From contig JAEXPG010000536.1 in NCBI GenBank assembly GCA_023447015.1, forward strand, positions 1 to 12,344: DNA of 12,344 nt, in the 5' to 3' direction. The notes beneath the pieces are model-generated. The model ran no database searches. It was given only the letters and a program-made list of their open reading frames with translations, and was not told the origin of the DNA. Positions 1-6,048 of this stretch are shown one piece after another (position 1 is the first letter of the stretch; every line of letters begins with the position of its first letter). The stretch is from Verrucomicrobiota bacterium. GTDB taxonomy: Bacteria > Verrucomicrobiota > Verrucomicrobiia > Opitutales > Opitutaceae. Both the position numbers and the translations under genes were made by a program.

Positions 1-2
1 TC

Positions 3-203
3 ACCACCCAGCTCCCCGGCCTCGTGCTCCGCATCGAGAAACCGGTCGGCAGCCACGTGAAGACCGGCGACGCGATCCTCGTCCTCGAGTCGATGAAGAT
101 GGAGACCGCCATCGCCGCCACCCACGACGGCGTCGTCGCCGAGATCCTCGTCGCGCAGGGCAAGCTCGTCCAGGCCGGCCAGACCCTCGCGATCATCCGG
201 TAG
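3..203 (+). CDS. Biotin/lipoyl attachment (biotin carboxyl carrier) domain, C-terminal fragment
   Basis: This is the last 66 codons of a gene that begins before the window, read in frame from base 3 to a TAG at 201-203. The fragment is one biotinyl domain: a PGLV-type first strand, the biotinylation motif ESMKMET (target lysine encoded at 96-98), and the conserved tail containing V-x-A-G-Q-x-L-A-I-I. In the family this lysine carries biotin and shuttles carboxyl groups between a biotin carboxylase and a carboxyltransferase. The protein ends right after the domain, as in the gamma/carrier subunits of acyl-CoA carboxylases and decarboxylases, in oxaloacetate decarboxylase alpha and in pyruvate carboxylase. 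The fragment cannot tell these apart. It is the only gene left of the nitrogen cluster, is on the opposite strand, and appears functionally unrelated to it. Confidence 0.9.
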   Translation, partial: TTQLPGLVLRIEKPVGSHVKTGDAILVLESMKMETAIAATHDGVVAEILVAQGKLVQAGQTLAIIR

Positions 204-231
204 TCCGACCACGCCATCCGTTTCCTCCGCC

Positions 232-264
232 GGCCGGGCTCGTTCGCTGGCCCGGCCTCCTTTT
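232..264 (+). terminator. Intrinsic terminator of the biotin-carrier gene
   Basis: A perfect 8-bp GC stem (GGCCGGGC at 232-239, GCCCGGCC at 250-257) with a 10-nt loop is followed by TCCTTTT. It starts 28 bp after the TAG of the upstream gene. The T-run is short, but stem, loop and position fit a rho-independent terminator. Confidence 0.7.
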
Positions 265-297
265 GGGCGCAGCGCCCGCGCCCGGGGCCAACAAGAA

Positions 298-332
298 GCC
301 GGCGCACCTCTAGGAGATGCGCCGGCCGTTTT
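298..332. terminator. Second hairpin, probable bidirectional terminator between convergent genes
   Basis: A perfect 9-bp stem (GCCGGCGCA at 298-306, TGCGCCGGC at 318-326) encloses a further 3-bp inner stem (CTC 308-310, GAG 314-316). On the plus strand CCGTTTT follows. On the minus strand the stem is followed by TTCTTGTT (bases 297-290). It lies 49 bp beyond the glnK stop, so it most likely ends the amtB-glnK transcript and backs up the first terminator for the other strand. Confidence 0.65.
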
Positions 333-374
333 GCTCGGACTGTTTGCAAACAGAGTGTTTGCGCGGGCCTTCGG

Positions 375-713
375 CTACAGCGCGATGTCGCCGCGCTCGT
401 CGGTGCGGATCCGGATCACCTCTTCGAGCGGGAGCACGAAGATCTTGCCGTCGCCGATCTTGCCGGTGTTGGCCGCCTTCACGATGGCCTCCACCGCCTT
501 GCCCGCGGCAGAGTCCGCGAGCGCGATCTCGAGCTTCACCTTCGGCAGGAAGTCGACGGTGTACTCGCTGCCGCGGTAGATCTCGGTGTGGCCCTTCTGG
601 CGGCCGAAGCCCTTGACCTCGGTGACCGTCATGCCCTCGATGCCGATCTCGGTCAGGGCGGATTTCACCTCCTCGAGTTTGAACGGCTTGATGATGGCGA
701 TGATGAGTTTCAT
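375..713 (-). CDS. glnK: PII nitrogen regulatory protein (GlnK/GlnB family)
   Basis: A 112-residue protein of the exact PII length. The T-loop (about 37-55) carries the uridylylation tyrosine Y51 in RGSEYTVDFLPK. The nucleotide-binding segment GKIGDGKIFV is at 84-93, followed by the RIRT motif and a C-terminal IAL. PII trimers bind ATP/ADP and 2-oxoglutarate and report nitrogen status. The gene follows amtB by 63 bp, and an AmtB-linked PII usually docks into and closes the ammonium channel, so it is called GlnK. The MKLI start (L3) is also GlnK-like, while D54 is more GlnB-like, so the sub-name rests on context. No Shine-Dalgarno precedes the ATG (leader AATACCAGAAAGCACTCTG). It is probably co-transcribed with amtB, with a strong hairpin between the two. 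Confidence 0.95.
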   Translation of the reverse strand: MKLIIAIIKPFKLEEVKSALTEIGIEGMTVTEVKGFGRQKGHTEIYRGSEYTVDFLPKVKLEIALADSAAGKAVEAIVKAANTGKIGDGKIFVLPLEEVIRIRTDERGDIAL

Positions 714-746
714 CAGAGTGCTTTCTGGTATTGTTTGATTGGTTGC

Positions 747-770
747 GCCGGCCCCCGACCGGGAGCCGGC
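747..770 (-). other. Strong hairpin at the amtB-glnK junction
   Basis: On the minus strand, arms GCCGGCTCCC and GGGGGCCGGC enclose the loop GGTC: a 10-bp stem with one G-U pair, beginning 7 nt after the amtB stop. There is no T-run after it (GCAACCAATC follows). It is therefore better read as an mRNA stabiliser or partial attenuator that sets the amtB:glnK ratio than as a full terminator. Confidence 0.5.
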
Positions 771-776
771 AGTGGC

Positions 777-2276
777 TCACTTGTGCGCGGCTTGGAAGTC
801 CGGGTAGGCCTCGTTGCCGTGCTCGCCGATGTCGAGACCCTCGGTCTCCTCCTCGGCGGTCACGCGGATGCCGCCGAAGACGGCCTTGATCACGTACCAG
901 ATGACCAGCGAGAGCACGAAGACGACCGCGCCCACGCTGACGATGCCCTTGAGCTGCACCAGCGTTTGCGCCATGCGGCCCCAGTTCTCGGCGGTGATGA
1001 CCGCACCCGCCGCGTCGACCGGCGGCAGGGCCGCGATCGAAGTCGCGATGTCGTAGTCGTAGAAGAGGCCGACACAGAGGGTGCCGAACACACCGTTGCA
1101 GAGGTGGACGGCCAGCGCGCCGACGGGGTCGTCGAGCTTGAGCTTGTCGAAGAAGATGACCGCGAAGACCACGATCACACCGGCGATGGCGCCGATGATG
1201 GCCGAGGAGCCGACCGTCACGAAGGCGCAGGGGGCGGTCACCGCGACGAGACCGGCCAGGCAGCCGTTGAGGATCATCGAAAGGTCCGGCTTCTTGAGCA
1301 GCGCCCACGCGGTGATCAGCGAGGTGAGCGAGGCCACCGCGGCCGCGGTGTTGGTCGTCACGAGGACGTGGGAGATCGCCTTGCCGTCGCCGGCCGACAT
1401 CGTGGAGCCGGGGTTGAACCCGAACCAGCCGAGCCAGAGGATGAGCACGCCGAGGGCGGCGGAGGTCATGCTGTGCCCGGGAATCGGATGCACCTTGCCG
1501 TCCTTGCCGTACTTGCCGAGACGCGGGCCGAGCACGATCACGCCGGCCAGAGCGGCCCAGCCGCCGACCGAGTGCACCACCGTGGAGCCGGCGAAGTCGC
1601 GGAAGTTCGCCAGCGCGAGCCAGCCGCCACCCCAGATCCAGTGGCCGGTGACCGGATAGACGAATGCCACCAGGATCAGGCTGAACACCAGGAAGGCGCC
1701 GAACTTGATGCGCTCAGCGACGGCACCCGACACGATCGTCGCGGCCGTGCCGGCGAACACGAGCTGGAAGAAGAACTTCGCCCAGAGCGGAACCGGCGTC
1801 CAGTTGATGGCTCCGTAGACGCCCTCGTAGGTCGTCGTGGAGAAGGGGTTCATCGCCGCATAGGCGGCGCCGAGCGCGGGCGAGTTGTCCGCGCCGGACA
1901 CGAACCACAGTCCCTTCATCCCGATGAAACCGTTGCCGTCGCCAAACATCAGGCCCCAGCCGAGCACCCAGAACGAGACCGTCGACGCCGCGAAGACGAT
2001 GAAGTTCTTCGCGAGGATGTTCGTGCAGTTCTTCGCGCGGCACAGGCCGGACTCGACGAGCGCGAAACCCGCGTTCATCCAGAACACGAGCATCGCCGCG
2101 ATGAGCACCCACGCGGTGTCCAGTCCCATCCGCAGCGCACTCAGCGAGGATGGATCGATCGTCGGAGCCGCGGTCTGCACCGCGTTCTCCGCATAGGCCG
2201 CGCCTGCGGCCAGCAAGGGCAGCACCAGGGCGATCTTGCCCAAAGTGCCCGCTCCCGGGTTACGCCAATTCTTCAT
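777..2276 (-). CDS. amtB: Ammonium transporter (Amt/MEP/Rh family) with signal peptide
   Basis: A 499-residue inner-membrane ammonium channel. Residues 1-29 look like a cleavable signal peptide (AAGAAYA then ENAV), as in long-form Amt proteins. The first core helix (about 52-91) carries GFALVESGLCRAKN. The two pore histidines are visible at H235 (STVVHSVGG) and H391 (AVHLCNGVFGT). The outer-gate region FFFQLVFAGTAAT is near 168-180, and WFGFNPGS is at 284-291. The C-terminal tail (RVTAEEETEGLDIGEHGNEA, 471-490) is the conserved cytoplasmic segment that helps couple the channel to PII. The frame is open further upstream, but the start at 2276 is chosen because the signal peptide begins there and a sigma54 promoter occupies the preceding DNA. 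No Shine-Dalgarno is seen (CCACACCATACCAAACATC). The order amtB then glnK is the reverse of E. coli glnK-amtB. Confidence 0.96.
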   Translation of the reverse strand: MKNWRNPGAGTLGKIALVLPLLAAGAAYAENAVQTAAPTIDPSSLSALRMGLDTAWVLIAAMLVFWMNAGFALVESGLCRAKNCTNILAKNFIVFAASTVSFWVLGWGLMFGDGNGFIGMKGLWFVSGADNSPALGAAYAAMNPFSTTTYEGVYGAINWTPVPLWAKFFFQLVFAGTAATIVSGAVAERIKFGAFLVFSLILVAFVYPVTGHWIWGGGWLALANFRDFAGSTVVHSVGGWAALAGVIVLGPRLGKYGKDGKVHPIPGHSMTSAALGVLILWLGWFGFNPGSTMSAGDGKAISHVLVTTNTAAAVASLTSLITAWALLKKPDLSMILNGCLAGLVAVTAPCAFVTVGSSAIIGAIAGVIVVFAVIFFDKLKLDDPVGALAVHLCNGVFGTLCVGLFYDYDIATSIAALPPVDAAGAVITAENWGRMAQTLVQLKGIVSVGAVVFVLSLVIWYVIKAVFGGIRVTAEEETEGLDIGEHGNEAYPDFQAAHK

Positions 2277-2352
2277 GATGTTTGGTATGGTGTGGAGTTG
2301 AATGATGTGCGGCGTACCCACAAGGCACGCACGTGTGACCGCCGACCGGTTT

Positions 2353-2368
2353 AGCATGCCATGTGCCA
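2353..2368 (-). promoter_or_regulatory. Sigma54 (-24/-12) promoter of amtB-glnK
   Basis: Minus-strand TGGCACATGGCATGCT compared with the RpoN consensus TGGCACGNNNNTTGCW: all of TGGCAC, the invariant GG and GC with exact spacing, and the final T match; only G7 and T12 differ. Predicted transcript start is near 2342, giving a leader of about 66 nt. RpoN control of amtB-glnK is well known in other bacteria, which supports the call. Confidence 0.8.
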
Positions 2369-2427
2369 CCAGACCCGCGCCCCGCGATTCCGTCCGAAAC
2401 CCGCCTCGCGCAGTACTTCCATTCATG

Positions 2428-2449
2428 CGCTGCACGTTTTCGCGCAGCG
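2428..2449 (-). promoter_or_regulatory. Dyad, candidate activator site upstream of amtB
   Basis: CGCTGC (2428-2433), ten bases, GCAGCG (2444-2449). The centre lies about 70 bp upstream of the -24 element, i.e. near -95, a usual distance for a sigma54 activator site. The TGC-N10-GCA core has the same spacing as the classical NifA site TGT-N10-ACA, but with different outer bases. It partly overlaps the modC 3' hairpin, so it could also be only RNA structure. Confidence 0.3.
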
Positions 2450-2474
2450 GTGGCGGCGGCCCGTCGCCACCGCT
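2446..2474 (-). terminator. Hairpin at the end of modC
   Basis: A 10-bp stem AGCGGTGGCG (2446-2455) / CGCCACCGCT (2465-2474) with a 9-nt loop directly abuts the modC stop codon. No T-run follows on the minus strand (GCGCGAAAACG). It may protect or partially terminate the modABC message. Its 9-mer GCGGTGGCG also occurs in the modA leader hairpins. Confidence 0.45.
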
Positions 2475-3568
2475 CACCGCGCGATCAGGTGCACGTTCGG
2501 CGCCTTGACCAGCGCGACCACTGGCGCTCCAGGCGCCAGCGCCAACTCCGCCGCCGCCTGGCGGGTGAGCCGCGCCACCAGCGGGAACCCGCAGTCCAGT
2601 TCCACGCGCGCGAGCGCGCCTTCGTCGACCACGGCCCCCACGGTGCCGGGCCAGCGGTTCCGCGCGCTGATCCCAGCCGCGCCGTCGTCGCCCACGAGCA
2701 TCACGTCTTCGGCGCGAATGCTCACCAGCACTGCCTCCGTGCCCGCCGGCAGCCGGTCCGCCAGACCGAAGAACCGAACTCCGCCGACCTCCGCAGCGGC
2801 CAGCTGCCCCTCGCCGCCGAGCAGCCGCCCGGGCAGCACCGTCTCCACCCCCACGATCCGCGCGACCGCATCGCTCGCCGGCCGGCGAAAAACCTCCCCC
2901 ACCGGCCCGTGCTGCAGCAGCCGGCCGTCCGCGACCACCGCCAGATCGTCGCCGAGCACCATCGCCTCCGCGCGGTCATGCGTGACGATCACCGACGGCA
3001 GTCGCGCGGCGACGAGCTGCGCCCGCAACCAGTGCCGCAGGCTCTCCCGCGTCGGCGCATCGAGCGCGGAAAGCGGCTCGTCGAGCAGGAGCAGGAGCGG
3101 TTGCCCGGCCAACGCACGCGCCAGCGCCACGCGCTGCCGTTGCCCGCCCGAGAGCTGCGCGGGGAGACGCCCCGCGACCTCGCCCAGTTCCATGCGGCCG
3201 AGCAGCGAATCGACCCGACGCGCGCGCGCCGCCGCCCCCGCACCGCGCACACCATAGCCCACATTCTCCCGCACCGTCAGATGCGGGAAGAGCGCATAAT
3301 CCTGGAACAGCATTCCCACCTCCCGCCGCTGCGGCGGCATGAACACGCCGCGCGGCGAGTCGCACCAGACGGTGTCGCCGAAACGGATCTCCCCGTGCGC
3401 GTCGCGATCGAGCCCGGCGAGGACGCGCAGCGCGGTCGTCTTGCCCGAGCCGGAGAGGCCGAAGAGCACCGTCACCCGCGGGGGCGCGAGCGGAATCTCC
3501 AGCCGAAGCGCCACGGTGGGGCCGCGCTCGTAGGCACGGGTGAAGTCGAGGAGCAGGCTCGGGGTCAT
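2474..3568 (-). CDS. modC: Molybdate ABC transporter ATP-binding protein ModC
   Basis: A 364-residue ABC ATPase with a C-terminal TOBE/MOP-like domain. Visible motifs are Walker A GLSGSGKT (37-44), Q-loop FQD (88-90), signature LSGGQRQ (139-145), Walker B LLLLLDEP (158-165), D-loop SALD (167-170) and switch H197. The region after about residue 298, with the ending ALVKAPNVHLIAR, resembles the molybdate-binding MOP/TOBE segment of ModC. It powers molybdate or tungstate import through the ModB channel. The start ATG at 3568 overlaps the modB TGA as ATGA, so translation is probably coupled. An upstream continuation of the frame exists but would only overlap modB. A strong hairpin follows the stop. 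Confidence 0.92.
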   Translation of the reverse strand: MTPSLLLDFTRAYERGPTVALRLEIPLAPPRVTVLFGLSGSGKTTALRVLAGLDRDAHGEIRFGDTVWCDSPRGVFMPPQRREVGMLFQDYALFPHLTVRENVGYGVRGAGAAARARRVDSLLGRMELGEVAGRLPAQLSGGQRQRVALARALAGQPLLLLLDEPLSALDAPTRESLRHWLRAQLVAARLPSVIVTHDRAEAMVLGDDLAVVADGRLLQHGPVGEVFRRPASDAVARIVGVETVLPGRLLGGEGQLAAAEVGGVRFFGLADRLPAGTEAVLVSIRAEDVMLVGDDGAAGISARNRWPGTVGAVVDEGALARVELDCGFPLVARLTRQAAAELALAPGAPVVALVKAPNVHLIAR

Positions 3569-4257
3569 CGGCCGGGGTGGGACGCCACGAAGCGCCGTTG
3601 CAACGCGTAGGTCGTGCCGAGCACGAGGAACGAGAACACCAGCAGCAGCAATGCTGTGCGGTTGGCCGCCGCGTACTCCATCGCCTGCACATGGTCGTAG
3701 ATCGCCACCGAGACGGTGCGCGTGCGCCCGGGCAGGTTGCCGCCGATCATGAGCACCACGCCGAACTCGCCCACGGTATGGGCGAAACTCAGCACGAGTC
3801 CGGTGAGCACCCCCGGCCACGCAACCGGAAGCGCCACCCGGCGGAACGTCTCCGCTGATCCGGCACCGAGCGTCCACGACGCCTCCAGCAGCCGCCGGTC
3901 GACCCCCGCGAACGCCGCCGCGAACGGCTGCACCGCAAACGGCAGGCTGTAGAGCACCGAGGCCGCCAGCAGCCCGGCGAAGGAGAACGGCAGCGTGTTG
4001 TCGGTGATCGTCTCATACCAGCGGCCGACCGGGCTGTGCGGCCCGATCGCCATCAACACGTAGAACCCGAGCACGGTGGGCGGCAGCACGATCGGCAGGG
4101 CCACACACGCCTCGACCGGCACCTTCCACCACCGCCGCCGCGTCTGCGCCAGCCACCAGGCCAGCGGAAGTCCCAGCGCGGTGAGCACGAGCGTGGTTGT
4201 GCCGGCCAACCGCAGCGTGAGCGCGATCGCCGCCCAATCGATTCCGGGCGCATTCAT
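3565..4257 (-). CDS. modB: Molybdate ABC transporter permease ModB
   Basis: A 230-residue integral membrane protein of usual ModB length, with about five to six hydrophobic helices. It has the ModB-type segment VALPIVLPPTVLGFYVLM in its first half and the ABC-permease EAA loop (EASWTLGAGSAETFRRVALP), followed by GEFGVVLMIGGNLPGRT, strongly typical of molybdate permeases. It forms the inner-membrane path for molybdate delivered by ModA and is driven by ModC. The start at 4257 was chosen because its ATGA overlaps the modA stop and MNAPGIDW leads into the first helix. A long upstream extension of the frame is only a shadow of modA. The 3' end overlaps modC by 4 nt. Confidence 0.93.
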   Translation of the reverse strand: MNAPGIDWAAIALTLRLAGTTTLVLTALGLPLAWWLAQTRRRWWKVPVEACVALPIVLPPTVLGFYVLMAIGPHSPVGRWYETITDNTLPFSFAGLLAASVLYSLPFAVQPFAAAFAGVDRRLLEASWTLGAGSAETFRRVALPVAWPGVLTGLVLSFAHTVGEFGVVLMIGGNLPGRTRTVSVAIYDHVQAMEYAAANRTALLLLVFSFLVLGTTYALQRRFVASHPGR

Positions 4258-5024
4258 GGCAGGCTGAAACCGTAGCGGGCGAGCACCTCGCGCCCGTGCG
4301 CGCCGAGCACGAAAGCGCGGAACGCCCGCGCACGCTCCGGCAACTGGGTGCGCCGCAGCACGATCCCGCCCTGCCACATCGTCGGATAGGCGTCGAGCGG
4401 CACGGCCCACCAGCGGCCCTTGTCCCGCAGCGCCGGCGCCAGCGCCAGGGACAGCGCGATCACACCGACATCCGCCGCACCGCTCTGCACAAACTGCGCG
4501 GTCTGCGCGACGTTCTCTCCCAGGACCAGCTTCGGCTCCACGGTGTCGTACAGCTGCAGGCTGCGCAACGCCGCCACCGCCGCCACCCCGTAGGGCGCAT
4601 GCGCCGGGTTGGCCACCGCCACCCGCCGCACGGCCGGATCGAGCAGCACCGCGCCGCCGACCTCCTGCGGCTGCAACGGCGAATCCGCCGGCACCCACAC
4701 GACAAGGCGGCCGATCGCGTAGAGGAAAACGTCGTCGAGCGCCTGCCCCGCCTCGGCCAGTTTGCGCGGGTAAGTGGCATCGGCGGAGAGGTAGAGATCG
4801 AAGGGCGCGCCGTTGCCGATCTGCGCGTAGAAATTCCCCGAAGAACCGTAGACGACGGACACGGGCTCCTCCGGATGCGCCGCAACATAGTCCCGGCGCA
4901 GTTCATCGAGGGCGAACTTCAGATCCGCCGCCGCCGCGACCATCAACTCGGCCGCGCACGCGGAGACCGACGAACCGACCGTGGCGAACACGGCCCAAAG
5001 GAGGAGCGGCAGCTTGGTTTTCAT
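4254..5024 (-). CDS. modA: Molybdate-binding periplasmic protein ModA
   Basis: A 256-residue substrate-binding protein. The N-terminal signal sequence is followed by ELMVAAAADLKFALDEL, the ModA oxyanion-binding start. Then come YGSSGNFYAQI and GAPFDLYLSAD, ANPAHAPYGVAA, and GENVAQTAQFVQSGAADVG, all classical ModA motifs. It captures molybdate or tungstate outside the membrane for ModBC. The signal region contains VSAC (C23), which fits a lipobox, so it may be lipid-anchored; cleavage after ACA is the alternative. It is the first gene of modABC, 121 bp downstream of eutC. No Shine-Dalgarno precedes the ATG (CGCCACCATCGAGCC). A weak sigma54-like site and overlapping hairpins lie in the leader. 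In a nitrogen-gene setting, molybdenum for nitrogenase is the likely purpose, although nitrate reductase and other Mo enzymes also need it. Confidence 0.94.
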   Translation of the reverse strand: MKTKLPLLLWAVFATVGSSVSACAAELMVAAAADLKFALDELRRDYVAAHPEEPVSVVYGSSGNFYAQIGNGAPFDLYLSADATYPRKLAEAGQALDDVFLYAIGRLVVWVPADSPLQPQEVGGAVLLDPAVRRVAVANPAHAPYGVAAVAALRSLQLYDTVEPKLVLGENVAQTAQFVQSGAADVGVIALSLALAPALRDKGRWWAVPLDAYPTMWQGGIVLRRTQLPERARAFRAFVLGAHGREVLARYGFSLP

Positions 5025-5032
5025 GGCTCGAT

Positions 5033-5076
5033 GGTGGCGTTGCGCGGTATGGCGCCACCGCCCTGATCAGCGGTGG
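5033..5076 (-). promoter_or_regulatory. modA leader with two mutually exclusive hairpins
   Basis: On the minus strand, CCACCGC (5061-5055) and GCGGTGG (5076-5070) form a 7-bp stem around an 8-nt loop. GGTGGCG (5059-5053) and CGCCACC (5039-5033) form another 7-bp stem, with a 13-nt loop and its base 8 nt from the modA ATG. Bases 5055-5059 take part in both, so only one can form at a time. This is the architecture of an attenuator or switch. It does not match any riboswitch class I can recognise. Confidence 0.35.
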
Positions 5077-5090
5077 TCGCTTGCCTCCAA

Positions 5091-5106
5091 AGCCGATGCC
5101 GTGCCG
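5091..5106 (-). promoter_or_regulatory. Weak candidate sigma54 promoter of modABC
   Basis: Minus-strand CGGCACGGCATCGGCT keeps GGCACG of the -24 element exactly, and GC with correct spacing, but has CG instead of TT before the -12 GC and C instead of T at the first base. Predicted start is near 5080, giving a leader of about 56 nt, similar to the other sites in the window. Without it, modABC would have to be read through from eutC, after which no clear terminator is seen. Confidence 0.4.
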
Positions 5107-5145
5107 AGCGCCCCTCGAATAAGGAGGCCTCGGCCGCCACGCGAC

Positions 5146-6048
5146 TCAGGCGATCGCGCGGAGTTCGCGTTCCGAGGGCAGCGGAAACTGCTCGCCGGTG
5201 TCCTTCAAGGCCACACCGCTGATTCCGCGGCGCGCGGACTCGAGCAGGAGCTGCGCGAGTTTCTGCGCGGCGGCCTTCGGCGGGAAGCCTTCGGGGCGGA
5301 TGTTCGACACGCAGTTGCGGTCCGCATCCGTGCAGGCGGCGCGCGGTGTGAAGGTGAAATAGGCGCCGAGGCTGTCGGGCGATCCAAGGCCGGGCCGCTC
5401 GCCGAGCAGCATGAGCGAGTGGCGCGCGCCCAGCACCTCACCGATCTCGTCCTGCAGCTTCACCCGGCCGAACGGCGCGAGGAAGATGGGGTACAGGCTC
5501 CACCCGGCGGCACGCAGCAGTGGCACGAGATGCGTTAGCACCGGACCGGCCTGCCGCTCCGCCGCAAGCGCGGAAAGACCGTCGGAAACGATGATCGCCA
5601 GATCGCGGCGCCCCCAGCCCGCGCGTCGTGTCACGAGCGAAGCCCGCGCTTCCGGCGCAAGGCGACGACCGAGGTCCGGACGCACGAGGAACGTGCGGCG
5701 GTCGGCCGCGGCGGTCTCGACACGCACGGTCTCGAGGCCGGCTCGGCCGAGCGCTGCGCTGAGCGATTCGGCATGGAACTCCATCTGCACGGCGTCGCGC
5801 GCCCGGGCATGCGAGAGGCGGAAATCGAGCAGCGTTCCCGTCCGCGCGCTGCCCCCGGCGCGACCGAGCGCGATGCGCGCGGTGGTGTGCTGCGCGAGCG
5901 CGCTCCAAGTGTCGACAGTCGCACCGGCGAGAGCTCCTCCGATGGTGGGGCGGGCTCTATGCCCGCCATCCGGATTTTCGGGCGTGCAGCCCAGCCCACC
6001 GACAGCAGACGGACCGGCGGCGAGAGGGGTGGTCTCAAGCGAGGGCAT
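5146..6048 (-). CDS. eutC: Ethanolamine ammonia-lyase small (beta/light) subunit EutC
   Basis: A 300-residue light subunit of the adenosylcobalamin-dependent lyase that turns ethanolamine into acetaldehyde and ammonia. Motifs include RIALGRAGGSARTG (58-71), SHARARDAV (79-87), IIVSDGLSALAAERQA (152-167), FLAPFGRVKLQDEIGE (189-204) and the segment LLGERPGLGSPDSLGAYFTF (214-233). Near the C-terminus are NCVSNIRPEGFPPKAAA (245-261) and SGVALKD (277-283). EutC helps hold cobalamin against EutB. The ATG at 6048 overlaps the end of eutB by 14 bp, implying coupled translation. Residues 1-45 are a proline/glycine-rich extension before the conserved core and contain a DNA hairpin, so the N-terminus is the least certain part. 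No microcompartment-targeting sequence is evident. Confidence 0.94.
   Translation of the reverse strand: MPSLETTPLAAGPSAVGGLGCTPENPDGGHRARPTIGGALAGATVDTWSALAQHTTARIALGRAGGSARTGTLLDFRLSHARARDAVQMEFHAESLSAALGRAGLETVRVETAAADRRTFLVRPDLGRRLAPEARASLVTRRAGWGRRDLAIIVSDGLSALAAERQAGPVLTHLVPLLRAAGWSLYPIFLAPFGRVKLQDEIGEVLGARHSLMLLGERPGLGSPDSLGAYFTFTPRAACTDADRNCVSNIRPEGFPPKAAAQKLAQLLLESARRGISGVALKDTGEQFPLPSERELRAIA
5949..5967. repeat. Perfect hairpin in the variable N-terminal part of eutC
   Basis: GGCGGGC (5949-5955), loop TCTAT, GCCCGCC (5961-5967), with partial outer complementarity (GATGG at 5941-5945, CCATC at 5966-5970). It encodes part of the unconserved residues near 28-34. Its form is like a dispersed REP-type palindrome, but only one copy was noticed in this window. 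Confidence 0.35.

Noticed and set aside
2277..2477. Upstream extension of amtB beginning with a GTG that overlaps the modC stop
   Set aside because: The stretch encodes unconserved sequence before a good signal peptide and contains the sigma54 promoter, so it is treated as non-coding.
5197..5215. TGT-N11-ACA inside eutC as a NifA site upstream of modA
   Set aside because: NifA sites need ten, not eleven, bases between the half-sites, and this lies in conserved coding sequence.
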